Positions 1 to 10,229 of a stretch of DNA of 64,000 bases are shown here, one piece after another (position 1 is the stretch's first letter; each line of letters opens with the position of its first letter). The notes under the pieces are model-generated. The model did not search any database and was not told the origin of the DNA. It was given only the letters and a program-made list of their open reading frames with translations. A program made the translations under genes and the position numbers. Origin of the DNA: Nephrocerus scutellatus (lineage: Eukaryota > Arthropoda > Insecta > Diptera > Pipunculidae); contig OX352763.1 of NCBI GenBank assembly GCA_947095585.1, positions 111,331,908-111,395,907 on the forward strand. The letters run 5' to 3'.

Positions 1-244
1 TGTCAGACAAAACTAACTCAACCGCTCTAGTTTCTTGGAGTATTTGTGATTAACGAAATTCAATACTACAGGTACATCAAATAAAAATGAACGATTTTAA
101 ATTGAAATAATAACTTATACAATTATGATTTTAATGTAATTTTATTTTAAAGGTAAACCTTTGTTTTTTTAAACTGTCAAACACCGACTAAGATTTAAAT
201 GCCCGATGAAACATTGCGAGGGGAATATTCTTGATCTCTCGCTT

Positions 245-345
245 TATCAATCCCTTTAGTTGCGCAGTATTGGCTGTTTTTTTATGTCGGAGAAGTAGGA
301 GATATAATTTAACTGTCAGAATTTAGATCTGTGTTTTTTTTGTCT
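245..345 (+). repeat. Fragment of the GGGTCTG-family element
   Basis: About 100 bp that matches, in order, parts of the element at 26221-27274 (reverse strand) and the copy near 45300-45560: a T-run, TATGTCGGAG, GAGATATAATTTAACTGTCAG, then AGATCTGTG and another T-run. It abuts the truncated end of the LINE that follows. No terminal repeats are visible, so this is an old fragment. Confidence 0.45.
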
Positions 346-1200
346 GCATACCCAATGGATTTTGTCCTGTCCAGTTCAAGTATCATGAGGACCTTGTTTA
401 TAACCAATAGCCACAATAAATCCGATATTACCCCTCCCTGAGGAACGTCTTTGTTGGCAGATTTAGTGATTTTACTGCTGCCCAGATTAACATGGTTTTT
501 CCTGCTACCTAGGAGTGGCTCTACCCGAACTGAGTGAGGGCTTCCTGGATGGCGTTAATGTTGACATTCATTGTTTTCATCAGATACTATGATAGACTAA
601 GAGGTCTAAAATCTTTGGCGGATTCATGGCCCCTGCTTTAGGCATAAATACTATTCGTACTCTTCTCCAACTGCTGGGAACATAGTTAAGTCGTAAGAAG
701 CTTCTAAAGAAATTCACAAGCCAAGAAGTCGACACATCTATGGACTTCTGGAGCATAATTGGTTGCATACCGTTCTCGTTCATATAGTGAAGTCTTATGC
801 AACTTCTAAAGATATTCACTAGCCAAGAAGTCGACACATCTATGGACTTCTGGAGCATAATTGGTTGCATACCGTTCTCGTTCATATAGTGAAGTCTTAT
901 GCAACTTCTAAAGATATTCACAAGCCAAGAAGTCGACACATCTATGGACTTCTGGAGCATAATTGGTTGCATACCGTTCTCGTTCATATAGTGAAGTCTT
1001 ATGCAACTTCTAAAGATATTCACAAGCCAAGAAGTCGACACATCTATGGACTTCTGGAGCATAATTGGTTGCATACCGTTCTCGTTCATATAGTGAAGTC
1101 TTATGCAACTTCTAAAGATATTCACTAGCCAAGAAGTCGACACATCTATGGACTTCTGGAGCATAATTGGTTGTATGCCGTACTCGTACAATTAGGCGTT
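335..1200 (-). mobile_element. Non-LTR retrotransposon reverse transcriptase fragment
   Basis: Read on the minus strand, this is a decayed RT domain. The N-terminal side has the PIMLQKSID / SWLVNIF block, followed by a block reading YVPSSWRRVRIVFMPKAG, which matches the conserved start of LINE reverse transcriptases. Further on, at about 420-456, is VPQGGVIS, and at about 343-352 is GYAD, the remnant of the catalytic YADD box with its last Asp gone. Stops and a frameshift between the blocks show it is dead. It belongs to the jockey/I/R1-type LINEs on the PQGGV signature; the clade is not certain. The element is truncated downstream of GYAD and carries an internal tandem amplification, listed separately. 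Confidence 0.8.
721..1195 (-). repeat. 102-bp tandem repeat inside the RT reading frame
   Basis: The landmark CCAAGAAGTCGACACATC recurs at 721, 823, 925, 1027 and 1129, exactly 102 bp apart. The units are nearly identical, differing at a few positions such as CACAAGCC versus CACTAGCC. Because 102 is 34 codons, the minus-strand frame stays open through all units and each encodes the same RT segment from PIMLQKSID to SCIRLHYM. The similarity between units is far higher than the general decay of the surrounding LINE, so the amplification is recent relative to the element. Confidence 0.95.
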
Positions 1201-1858
1201 TCTTCTTGAGACTCAACGTAAAATACTTTACTAGCAGTGTCTGGCATTTTTTAGTTATGCGAGCTATACCAGCAGTGCCCATGACCATAGCATTTCCATG
1301 TTATTACGCTAGATAGTAGAATGCTTAAGTTTACTGCTTACCATTGTGTGATAAGTATTTCCAAGCCTCACCAATCCAATCATTCCCATAGTGCGCTGAT
1401 CAAACATTGTTATGCTGAAAGTTTATAGCTTAGAGCTGAGTGATACCTTCTCGTTGTACGAAACCGATAGTCATTCGATTTTCTTTAGTTGGGAACTTCT
1501 AACGCGCTCTAAGCGTTATTTCTAATACATACATAGTTTATCTCTAAGCAGCCTGAGGAGATAAATTGTATTTCTATGTTAGAAGCAATCTTTGCCTTCA
1601 CTTATCCCAAAATTGTTACGGTATGTATGTACGTATGCTTGCAGCTAGTTCACCATCTGTAGAAAATGAACCTCCGATGGAGTTCCCGTTCCTGTGTTCT
1701 GTTTTTTTTTTTTTGTATTGTACTTACCAGCGTTATTCTGGACTAGAAAAGTTGGAGTTACGCTAATAAAAAAAAACTATAACACAAAGCTGCTAACAAC
1801 TATCACCCCACGACGACGACGACGACGAGTTTATTATCAGCAGAGTTCAGGAGCTACA
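1201..1858. other. No gene recognised
   Basis: AT-rich sequence following the LINE fragment. It may include the decayed upstream part of that LINE. Short ORFs here have no recognisable domain or coding bias. A (CGA)n run of about 20 bp lies at 1809-1830, just before the possible exon. Confidence 0.5.
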
Positions 1859-1959
1859 ATGCTGGCGGTGGCGGGCAAAATGGCACCATCTTTTGTACAT
1901 TCCGCACCGCAGCCAGCAACGAACTATAACGAGCTCCAGCATCAGCAACAACAGAGCAG
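1859..1959 (+). CDS. Possible orphan first coding exon (CAG-rich)
   Basis: A GC-richer island in AT-rich DNA. It opens with ATG and reads MLAVAGKMAPSFVHSAPQPA, then a Gln-rich stretch (NELQHQQQQSR). It runs into a good donor, CAGAGCAG|GTAACATA, and hits a stop two codons later if not spliced. The composition (CAG codons, Ala/Pro/Gln) resembles a Drosophila-type coding exon. No plus-strand partner exon was found in the next several kilobases, so the gene would have to continue through a long intron. It could equally be a chance ORF or untranslated leader. Only the ORF and donor are seen; the gene is inference. Confidence 0.28.
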
Positions 1960-1963
1960 GTAA

Positions 1964-3109
1964 CATAAAGCCCGCTAGCAAAGACACAGTACAGTAGACA
2001 GCAATAAAATCTGCAATAAATTATGGCAAATGATATGGCATTGTACGCGATAGCAGCACACTTCGTTTTTCCACATGTTTTGACGTCTTTCTTGCTGTGC
2101 TTGCGCGCCCAGTTGTTGCAATAAGGCCTTTCTCAAATTGCCAACTAAAACAAATCGGCGGATGCAACACAAGTCCGACCTGATTCTATAAATGGATGAA
2201 TCCATTTGCTATTATTTTCCTTTTCTATCTTTGCTATGAATTTTTGAAAAAGATTCTGGATTATGTGCATTTGTATTGTGCCAATGGCAGCTAAGCCTAG
2301 GAGGAATCCATGCAATCTGTAATAGATTTGTTTTGTTTTTCCGTTTTTCCTTCGAAGTCATGCACTTGGTGCTCTGCTCAGAAGGCCTGGCACTGTGACT
2401 TAAATAGAAATAGAAATGAATCTGCTGTGTATAGGGAGTTGAAATGATATTTTTTTCACCAAGTAAGTTAGTTAGTGACTGCGGTAGCTTGTGGTAGTGG
2501 TTCATCTTTGGCAGGTGCCAGTGCCACCTTTAGTGAAGATATAAGTCAGTAGGTGACTTTTCTATTACGACTGTATGAGTGACACTGATATCGTTGCTCT
2601 TTCTTGTGTTGAGTTGTGTTTTTTCGTTGTTGCTTGTTGCTCTATTTATTCGTTCTGTATTTCCTTGCTGTTGTCTTCAATTATTTATTTATGTAAATTA
2701 GCATATTGCAAGTTATACCTGCTAATATAGTTGCTTAGATATGTATCTAAGTATTCAGAAATTCTTATTTCCTTACAATATTTAGGAAGAGAAGAAATTC
2801 ACTTCGGATTGTATTTTGTTAAATTCCTTACAACTGATCGACATGTTTTTTTTTATCAGTGTCATGTAAACAGATGTATATTCCTATACTCTATACTCGT
2901 TCCATACTAGATATAAGAACTCTTTGCTTTCAGGAAGGTCGAAAGACATCAGGAAGGACGGATGACTGCTAAGTCCTTCTGTACGCGTGTTAACAAAAAA
3001 CACATGTTAATTATAAGAAATTTGTGTATTTCTAATTAAAAAAATTGATTCCGTCCTTCTGCTTACGGTGTTTAGGAATTAGGATGTTTTTGTTAATAAA
3101 TTTAACTTA
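1964..3109. other. No gene recognised
   Basis: AT-rich, with T-runs and CTTGTTG-type simple sequence near 2580-2680. ORFs of 70-100 codons on both strands lack domains and look random. Confidence 0.5.
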
Positions 3110-3350
3110 TGTCGTGTTTTAAAAAAAAAAATCTATCGCATATTGATTTTTTGGCTGTCAAGTGTTCGTTTTTTCTAAAAAACCAATCTACGGTAGATCG
3201 GATTTCCCTTAAAACAGATCTTGATATTTTGGTAGATTTACCGCGCTTTACATTAACTACAACAACAACACACGCAACAGAACAAAACAAAAGATTCTCG
3301 GTTTTCGTGTTCGTTTTTTCGAAAAAAAAACTCAGCTCGTTTTTTCCATT
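3110..3350 (-). repeat. TGTCG fold-back repeat, copy 1
   Basis: Matches the reverse complement of the complete copy at 34020-34322 along most of its length. Shared blocks include TTTTTTGGCTGTCAAG, CCAATCTACGGTAGAT, CAGATCTTGATATTTTGG, CAAAAGATTCTCGG and TTTCGTGTTCGTTTTTTCGA. It begins with TGTCGTG, a variant of the family terminus. The far end is eroded. Confidence 0.75.
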
Positions 3351-3562
3351 AAGGATAAAATAAAGGATTAAGGATAAATTATGGATTGAATGCATACGGT
3401 TTAACTTTATTTTCGTACGTTCAAAGACTTCGGAATGCTATGTGCTGACTATCCACTACTCAAATCTTAGATCTACTACAGGACTATAAAACACAAACGT
3501 CTGAATCGCAGATCTCGCATTTCGAACATAAAAAAATACGTTCTCCTTTAAAAGTACGTTTA
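3351..3562. other. Spacer between repeats
   Basis: Short spacer. It includes a small direct repeat of AAGGATAAA-type units at 3352-3380; nothing else is recognised. Confidence 0.4.
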
Positions 3563-3688
3563 CGAGGGGTTATCAATAAGTACTAGTGTTTGAAAACAGG
3601 TGGCGTTGCTGAGGAAGTTTACATTACCCTCGTGTACTGTCATCTGTCAAACGACACCATAATAAATTTCAGACAAGTTCATGAGTTA

Positions 3689-4477
3689 TGTCGTTTTTTT
3701 TCTTTGTACTCTAGTTTAGATTTTTTCTCAGCAAATCGAACACGAAAAGCGAGAATCTTTTGTTTACATTGTTTTGTTGCAAGTGTGTGTAATGCGTAAT
3801 TCTGAAACTTGCTTTTTGTTTTCTTCTTCAATTTCAAAAAAACTGTTTCTTCAAAGTAAATATATACATACTAATAAAATATATTTATTTTTGCAAGAAA
3901 AAAGGATAAATACGGAAAAGTGGTGGTATTACACGGCGCGTGAATGTAACGCGCATGTTTCGGTGATTTTCTTTTGAACTGTCATTCCGTCACGCGCACG
4001 TTATTACACGAAGGCTTTTTTTAATTCCTTGGTATTGTGTGATATTTGACAGCTCGCTGTCCAATTGAATTCATCACCCATTGCGACGTCACCAAATAAA
4101 AAAGCCAAATGAAGCAAACTCGAAAAACAAAGGATAAGGAGAAAGGGAAATGTCAAAAACACGCAACGAAAATCCTACCCACGACTCACCTGCAAGTGTA
4201 TTTCGGTTTCATCATCCCTCTCTTTTGCACTTATTTGAGTCTTCACAAAACACGCGCCGTGTTATACCAGTCTTTCAGTGAACAGAAATCGAATGACATA
4301 TTGCGCAACATGCTAAACAAAATGACATCAGTGGTTGGTGTTTGTAGAAAGAGGGGTAAATCTCCAAAATATCAAGATCCATTAGAGGGTAATTCCGATG
4401 GTTTTTATAGAAAAAGAATAACTCGACAGCTAAAAAATCAATCTGCGCCAGATTTTTAATGAAAAAAAAAAACGACT
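3689..4477 (+). repeat. TGTCG fold-back repeat, copy 2 (long form)
   Basis: Starts TGTCGTTTTTTTTCTTTG and ends in an A-run followed by CGAC. Its left part (AGATTTTTTCTC, CGAGAATCTTTTGTTTACA, TTGTTTTGTTGCA) and right part (ATGACATCAGTGGTTGGTG, GAGGGGTAAATCTCC, ATATCAAGATC) match the 303-bp copy at 34020. In this copy about 530 extra bases sit between GTGTGTAATG and the ATGACATCAG block. Either this is a longer relative, or a second insertion lies inside. It sits within the mariner. Confidence 0.7.
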
Positions 4478-4549
4478 TATATCACCTCGTGTGTCTCAAT
4501 AAAATGGAACATGTTAACTAATAAAAATACACTTTTAATTTAAAACATT

Positions 4550-4861
4550 TACGTATTGTGGGCGCATGTGGAAATGAGCATAGCTACTGAGCAGGGGGTT
4601 CATGGTTCGAATCCCAGTAACACCAAAAGTATTTTCACGGTGTCCCACCTCTCGCGAATGGGTGACAAACATTCCGAGAGTAATAACTTGTCACGGAAAG
4701 CTTCTCAATTCGCCGTTCGGATCCGGCCATAAATTGTAGGTCCCTTCCATTTGTGTTCAAAAATATACATGCTCAACACGAATGGTTGCGAGAAGCTAGG
4801 CCTTGGACTGCAATGGTCTGTCGCGCCAATATTATTATTATTATTATTATTACGTATTGTG
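4550..4861 (+). mobile_element. tRNA-derived SINE with target-site duplication
   Basis: A body of about 290 bp begins GGCGCATGTGGAAATGAGCA. It carries a perfect polymerase III B box, GGTTCGAATCC, at 4604-4614, and ends in a run of ATT trinucleotides (4830-4850). It is flanked by the direct repeat TTACGTATTGTG at 4549-4560 and 4850-4861, the mark of LINE-driven insertion. A second copy lies in reverse at 33805-34015 and shares TCGAA, TTTCACGGTGTCCCACCTCTCGCGAATG-like text (with changes) and TTGTAGGTCCCTTCCATTTG. The A box is less clear. There is no coding capacity. Confidence 0.85.
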
Positions 4862-5029
4862 CGTATGTAGTAGTCTGATATGAAACAAATTACAAACTCG
4901 TGTTGCTTTTTTTGTTATTTGTCAATGTTTATCCAGCTCTGAGCTATGTTTAAAGTTGTCTCTAGCTGGGAAGTTAGTTTAAGATCAATTACAAAATTCC
5001 ACCCGAACAGACATACACGAAAGCAAGCT

Positions 5030-5960
5030 AATAAACACGTTTTAAAAAGAGCAATATCGATCAGTAATTCGCTCTTTATTTTTGAATAGAAAAACCTGCG
5101 AAGGAATAAAAGCGAAGTTGGATGCTGTCTATGGATCACCGATCACCACCTGTGACAATCTGGAGATATTGGTTCAGCGAATTTAAACGCGGTCGCACAT
5201 CTGTTTTTGATAAGGAGCGGCCCGGCAGACCTTGTTACCAAGAAAATCGTTGAAAAGATCCACGACATGATTCTCACTGATCGTCGAACTAAAGTAGCAG
5301 AGGCCGTAGGCCATCGGGCCTCGGCGCGATGGCTGCCTCGATTGCTTTCAATGGACAACGGATACGGCTGTTTATAACAAAGCAGTGTTTGGATCTCTTT
5401 AAGCGAAATTCGTAGCAGCTTTTGCGTACAGTCGTTACCGTTGATGAGACCTGGATAGATTATTATACACCACAGACCAAGCGATGGCCAAAAGAATGAT
5501 TTTTTTCGGGTGAATCCACTCCGAAGAAGGGGAAGGTGGTCCCATCAGCCGGAAGGGTCATGGCTAAGATTGTTTGGGATTGGAAAGGAATTCTCATGGA
5601 CTTTTTGCAGAAAGGAAGAACGATTACGGCGCAGTACTACAGTGAATTATTAGACTCATTCGATAAAAAATTGAAGGAGACACAACCCCATTTGACTTAG
5701 AAAGTGGCAGCACATCCATCCCGAATTGTCGCGCCCAAATTACATCAACTGCGCCACTAATTACTGCCATACCAACCGTACTCGACCAACCTGGCACCCC
5801 ATGTGATTTATTTCTGTTTTCCAACATGAAACGAGGAGGTTATCGCCGACACAGAAGCGTTTGAGAAATCGTATTTTGTGGAGTGGTTAAAGAAATAGCA
5901 GAAACGTTGGGAAAAGTGTATCGACCTTAAAAGAGATTACATTGAAAAATAACAAAGAAT
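5030..5960 (+). pseudogene. Mariner transposase pseudogene
   Basis: Remnants of a Tc1/mariner DDE transposase can be read across shifting frames. The N-terminal helix-turn-helix region reads EGIKAKLDAVYG, then FSEFKRGRTSVFDKERPGRP and KIVEKIHDMILTDRRTKV. The middle retains a TITAQYYSELLD-like block. Near 5795-5830 is LAPCDLFLFSNMKR, the conserved PCD(F/L)FLFP block that precedes the last catalytic Asp of mariners. Numerous frameshifts and stops rule out function. The usual length is about 345 residues; the pieces span that range once nested insertions are ignored. Confidence 0.85.
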
Positions 5961-6331
5961 GCGAAAAACTTGCGTCTTCATTCCTAACACGGATGCTTAT
6001 TGATCGCCCATCGTTTTTTTGCTATATTCAATTATGCAGCTACAACTGCTTGTGATAATTTCTGCCTCGAGGCAGTTACTTTAGACCTATCGTATGAGTA
6101 GCTACTACTTTGCGACACAAATATACAAACATTAATTTTCTTCTTTAAATACTAAGCATAGTAAATCCCATTCGTTTTATTTATATATAATGTAAAAATC
6201 GCATACTTTTTTGCATTAACGGAAAACGAAAAGTAGCATTCCTTTTATCAACTACTCACAGCTACTTTGTATCACTTAGGTAGGCATAATGGAATATAAT
6301 TTATCATCTTTTCCGATGATTAACATATATA

Positions 6332-6623
6332 AGCCGCGTTCGATTGGACTGAATTAGCAGCTGTTTCTGAACTAACAGTGGTAAAGAGATAGTTCGATTG
6401 AAAACTCTTCACTTCAGTTAAAAATTTGGCAAAATTGGGCAACTATAGTATGTGAAGAGTTGTTCTGCTCGTGTATTTACTTTAGATGAGTAACATTGAC
6501 ATTTATTTGTAGTGAAGAATACTAATCGAACAGTCTCTTCACTACAGTAGCTCAATTTAAATGAATAGTTGCTCAATTATCTGAAGTAAATAGTTGTACT
6601 ATTCAGGTCAATCGACCGCGGCT
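6332..6623. mobile_element. MITE-like element with 22-bp terminal inverted repeats
   Basis: The left end AGCCGCGTTCGATTGGACTG is mirrored by the right end, which reads AGCCGCGGTCGATTGACCTG on the other strand. Total length is 292 bp with no ORF. The interior contains several CTCTTCACT/AGTGAAGA motifs in both orientations. The flanks are AT-rich, so a short target duplication cannot be fixed. Confidence 0.65.
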
Positions 6624-6682
6624 ATCATAGTGAAAACGTGAAAAACACTCACTATCTTTTTTAAAAATAGGATTATAGCCGT

Positions 6683-6810
6683 TTTTTATTTGCCGAGGAA
6701 CAACAACAATTGCACTGTCGAATTCCTTCTTTGGAATTGTGAAAACCTACTGTTTGGCTGGTTTTGGCAGGATTTGACATTCGAATTCCGAACTCGCTCG
6801 GCAAATAAAA
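6683..6810 (-). repeat. Dispersed repeat, copy 1
   Basis: The reverse complement reads ATTCGAATGTCAAATCC, CCAAAACCAGCCAAACAG, AGGTTTTCACAATTCC. The same text occurs in plus orientation at about 42330-42440. The copy is bracketed by inverted ATTTGCCGAG / CTCGGCAAAT, which may be its termini. Confidence 0.5.
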
Positions 6811-7896
6811 TGCAGCTTATGTCTGTTCTATCCTCTATTGTTATTAGCGAATGTCAAAATTATAAACAATTGGCGTATCCAGTAAGGGCGCTTTTAATTC
6901 GGATTAAGATATAACAGGTCTATTCCCGTACTCAAAAGGAGTAATAATTATTGCTAAGTCTTACAGCGTTGCTGTACTCGAAAAAATTGTAAAAGAGAGC
7001 AGTAAACAGAGAGTACGTTCATTTACCCTCCTTGCGAATTAAGACACCTTCTACTACAAAAATTTCTGTGGGTAACATGTGAACATTCTATTAAAAAGGA
7101 ATTTATTGACAACGAACTTATGTGGCGTTCATTTTTTCCTACACTTCTTAACCAAGTACACTAATTTTTGGCGCTAAGCAAAAAAAAAATTTGCACTTAG
7201 AAGATTTGTATGTGAATTTGTGTCGAAACGCACAAATGCAATCCCACGATGACGATAAGAATAATTACAAATGTTTTTATTTTGAAATTGTAACATAAGC
7301 AAACAAATCGAGTGTATTTTTGTAAAGCTTTGTGCAGTATTTTTTGCTCTTTTTGCAATGTTTCTATCAAAAGAAAACCATATAACTATTTTTCTTGTGA
7401 ATGTTGAATTTTGGCGTAAAGGATTTTAATGGATGGCCAACAATTTCGTGGTTTTATAAGTTCCGGTAATAATTGTGTGTTTGCTCTCTCTCTCTGAAAG
7501 ATTTTATGTTAATTTTACTTTTGCTAATTTATACTACAATAAACAGACCTAACTATTCTTTTGACAAAAAGTCAAAACACAAAACTTTTGACATTTCTCT
7601 ATCCACCACATAACAAAAACAAAGCTACCACGCAGGTTAACAAATATCTTGCTCGCATATCGCTACAAAAAACGTCGCTGCTACTGCAGACTACGCTCAC
7701 GTTCATTGCTCATTCATTCATTGATCATTGCCGTTGTTTTTAGTTTTAATCAGTTTGCCTTCTCAAGAGCTTGAATTGATTGGTTTCGTATTTCATTAGC
7801 GTCCGTATTAAGTTCCTTTCGCAAGTGTTTTAATATTTTTTATAGTAGCTGTAACAATTGTTTGCAAAAATAAAAAATCATTTTTTTTCTTGTGAA
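6811..7896. other. Intergenic DNA upstream of the phospholipase gene
   Basis: AT-rich with a short CT microsatellite at 7487-7496. No gene or recognisable repeat was found. The promoter of the following gene should lie in its last few hundred bases, but no TATA box or initiator could be assigned confidently. Confidence 0.45.
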
Positions 7897-8580
7897 ATGG
7901 CTTTCGCACTTGCTGTTCCTCGGTTAATGGCATTATATTACGCTCTTAGTATTTGTTCTATGATTTGCTACAGCTCTTCAACTTCTTTTAATCAAAATAA
8001 TAGCACTCACGCAAAATTACCAAATACTTTTACGATATCCAAAAACAAATCATCCGATGTAATAATCGATGGCGAAGACCATCAACATTACGACACAATT
8101 GGATATCTGCCGGTAACATCGGCCAATACAGCCAACAATGAGAATAGTGATGGCAGTCGAAAAAAACGAGAACTTTCTGATTGGCTAATTGCACCGAACA
8201 CGCGATGGTGTGGCCGTGGTAATACTGCTAATGGTGTCTACAATCACCTGGGTGGTGCTTCATCAGCTGACAAGTGTTGTCGCAAACATGACCACTGTCA
8301 AGTGTACATTCCAGCAATGTCCAACCGATACGAGCTCTTCAATTACCGTCCATATACACTTAGCCATTGCAGTTGTGATCGACGATTTCGCACCTGCCTA
8401 AAAATGGCAGCCACAGCCGATGCTACAATGGTTGGCAAATTATTCTTCAACATGGTACAGACGCAATGTTTTGTACTGAAAAGTGAGAAGATATGTTTAC
8501 AAAAGTCTTCGGAAGGAGGACTGTGCCTAAAAGAAGCTGTCAAGCAAAAAGCTTATCTGAGAGAGAATAAGAAGTTTTAA
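7897..8580 (+). CDS. Secreted group III (bee-venom-like) phospholipase A2
   Basis: Encodes 227 residues in one exon. I chose the ATG at 7897 because the open frame upstream has no earlier ATG. Residues 1-27 are a hydrophobic signal peptide. A dibasic furin-type site, SRKKRE, at 87-92 suggests a propeptide is removed. The mature domain has the calcium-loop remnant WCGRGN (104-109) and the active-site segment CCRKHDHC (127-134, His131/Asp132). CSCD (158-161) follows, then FRTC, with further cysteines downstream as in group III enzymes. The family hydrolyses the sn-2 ester of phospholipids with Ca2+, outside the cell. The usual Pro of WCGPGN is Arg here. A poly(A) signal AATAAA lies at 8737-8742. 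The fly paralogue it corresponds to is not resolved. Confidence 0.92.
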   Translation: MAFALAVPRLMALYYALSICSMICYSSSTSFNQNNSTHAKLPNTFTISKNKSSDVIIDGEDHQHYDTIGYLPVTSANTANNENSDGSRKKRELSDWLIAPNTRWCGRGNTANGVYNHLGGASSADKCCRKHDHCQVYIPAMSNRYELFNYRPYTLSHCSCDRRFRTCLKMAATADATMVGKLFFNMVQTQCFVLKSEKICLQKSSEGGLCLKEAVKQKAYLRENKKF

Positions 8581-9550
8581 AGAAAGTTTTGTAGCTAAAT
8601 TTATTTATTTTTACCATATCATGTGGTCGAAACAAGTTGAGGGGAAACGACCTAATATTTATTCGTCAGTCATACCATAAAGACCATGATCTAGATCTAG
8701 TTCGTCAACATTTTCCACGAATTTAAATGTTTTTTTAATAAACATTGCAAAGACTTTGATTATTTATGTTTACCGCTGATGATACTCAGAATCGTTTCCT
8801 GTGCCAAGTTTTTGTATTTGTTACATTACTAGGCCAATTATTTGTTAACCAAGGCAGAAAATTGATGCAGTACCTAGCTATGTTAATTACTAAAATGAGT
8901 CTATTACAGTCGAATTTTCTATTACTTCTGTAAACAATGTATACTAGAAATATTATATGTACCTTAATAGCAAACAACGAAAATGGAGTAATATCCAGTA
9001 AACGGATAAATAAATATAAGAATAGTTTAGTATGCAACTAATCTCCTCTTAGTTTGGCAATCATGTTTATATTTGGTCAGTAGCCTAACAAGTTGTGTCT
9101 ATGATGGATTACGATAAAGTTGAAGTAAAAAAAACTAAATAAATATTATGTTATTTAAATATTATAATATACGTTAAGAATATAATTAATTCAAGTCATG
9201 AACTATAAGAAATTATTGTATATTAGAATTGAATACCTTAAAAAGCTATGAATATAAATTGAAACTAAAATCAAAACTTAGAATGGTAGCTGTTTTAAAT
9301 AATTTATATTGTTAAGCATTGTTGTAAGTTAATTATTGTTATATATTAAGTAACATACAATTACTTTATATTTAAAGTTAATGCAATATTATACAATAAG
9401 TAAATACTTAAAGTGCTAAATTGAGTAGATTAATGGAAACGTTAACACATTCCTTATAGTTGGCGCTCAATTTTATTTAAATATCATTAAAGTTAGTTAG
9501 GTTTAGAAGATTATCTGTCAAACTGCGATAGCACTTAAAAAAATTGTTAT
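8581..9550. other. 3' flank and AT-rich intergenic DNA
   Basis: Contains the 3' untranslated region of the phospholipase gene up to about 8760. Beyond it is very AT-rich sequence with short TTAA-rich runs and no recognisable gene. Confidence 0.5.
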
Positions 9551-9805
9551 ATTCTTTTAGTTTAGTGGCTCTACAACCTGGCCCTCTACGCTGGTTTTAA
9601 ATTTTAAGTGTTTCAAGTTACAAGTTATTAAAATTTTCAATATTTATATGGGTATAGTTTGTCATAACCTATGTTTACTAAATTGAAGTCTGCAGAATTT
9701 TTTATATTAAATAGGCATAAAATACTAGACACAGCGTCAACAAGGACAAAAAGAGGAACCAAAACCGATCTGTGCCCTGTTGTAGAGCCACTAAATAAAA
9801 GAAGT
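9551..9805. repeat. Short element or two LINE 3' ends in inverted orientation
   Basis: TTTAGTGGCTCTACAAC at 9561-9577 is mirrored exactly by GTTGTAGAGCCACTAAA at 9779-9795, and the similarity extends outward through CTTTTA. It resembles a MITE of about 250 bp. However, GGTTGTAGAGCC is also the 3' end of the LINE fragment at 12070-12442, so two opposed LINE tails are an alternative. Confidence 0.5.
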
Positions 9806-10229
9806 AATTTCCATAGGCTAATAAATACCAAATATTTCACTAATTATATATTTTTAAGAGTGCATTTAATAGCGTCCATTTCAACAGTTATTCCTACACA
9901 TACTTTACACTCAACATTCAATAGCTTTGTACTTAGAACATAACTATAATATTTGTGATTTGACCAATAAATATACATATGTACTTTTCATGACAATTTT
10001 TTTTAAATATCTTTGTGCTCAGAAGAGAAGAACATTTTTGCGATGTGACAAATTATCTTAATGATATACTAAATAGATCCCCAAAAGTTATTTTTATTTT
10101 TCCCCTACACAACACACACATTTTACGCATTCTTACTAAACTATTTATTAAAAAAACAACGAAACTATTAATAAACTTGTTTTACAACTGCAAAAAAATA
10201 CCAATCTTTTTTTTCACGGATGCAATTTC

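Larger units (their letters stand above)
3563..6013 (+). mobile_element. Degenerate mariner transposon with nested insertions
   Basis: The left end CGAGGGGTTATCAATAAG (preceded by TA) and the right end, read on the reverse strand as CGATGGGCGATCAATAAG, align without gaps for about 28 bp and end in a shared GTGTT. Transposase remnants lie inside. The distance between the termini is about 2.45 kb, against about 1.3 kb usual for mariners. The excess is explained by the fold-back repeat at 3689-4477 and the SINE at 4561-4849; subtracting them leaves about 1.36 kb. The right-hand TA target duplication is eroded. Confidence 0.75.

Noticed and set aside
865..1128. Plus-strand repetitive ORF with 34-residue units
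   Set aside because: It is the complement of the 102-bp repeat. The minus strand carries the RT homology, so the plus frame is a by-product.
580..1195. CRISPR-like array
   Set aside because: Units are contiguous, 102 bp long, without unique spacers, and sit inside a eukaryotic LINE.
6690..6914. 74-codon ORF
   Set aside because: It lies over a dispersed repeat whose other copy (42300-42445) does not keep the frame.
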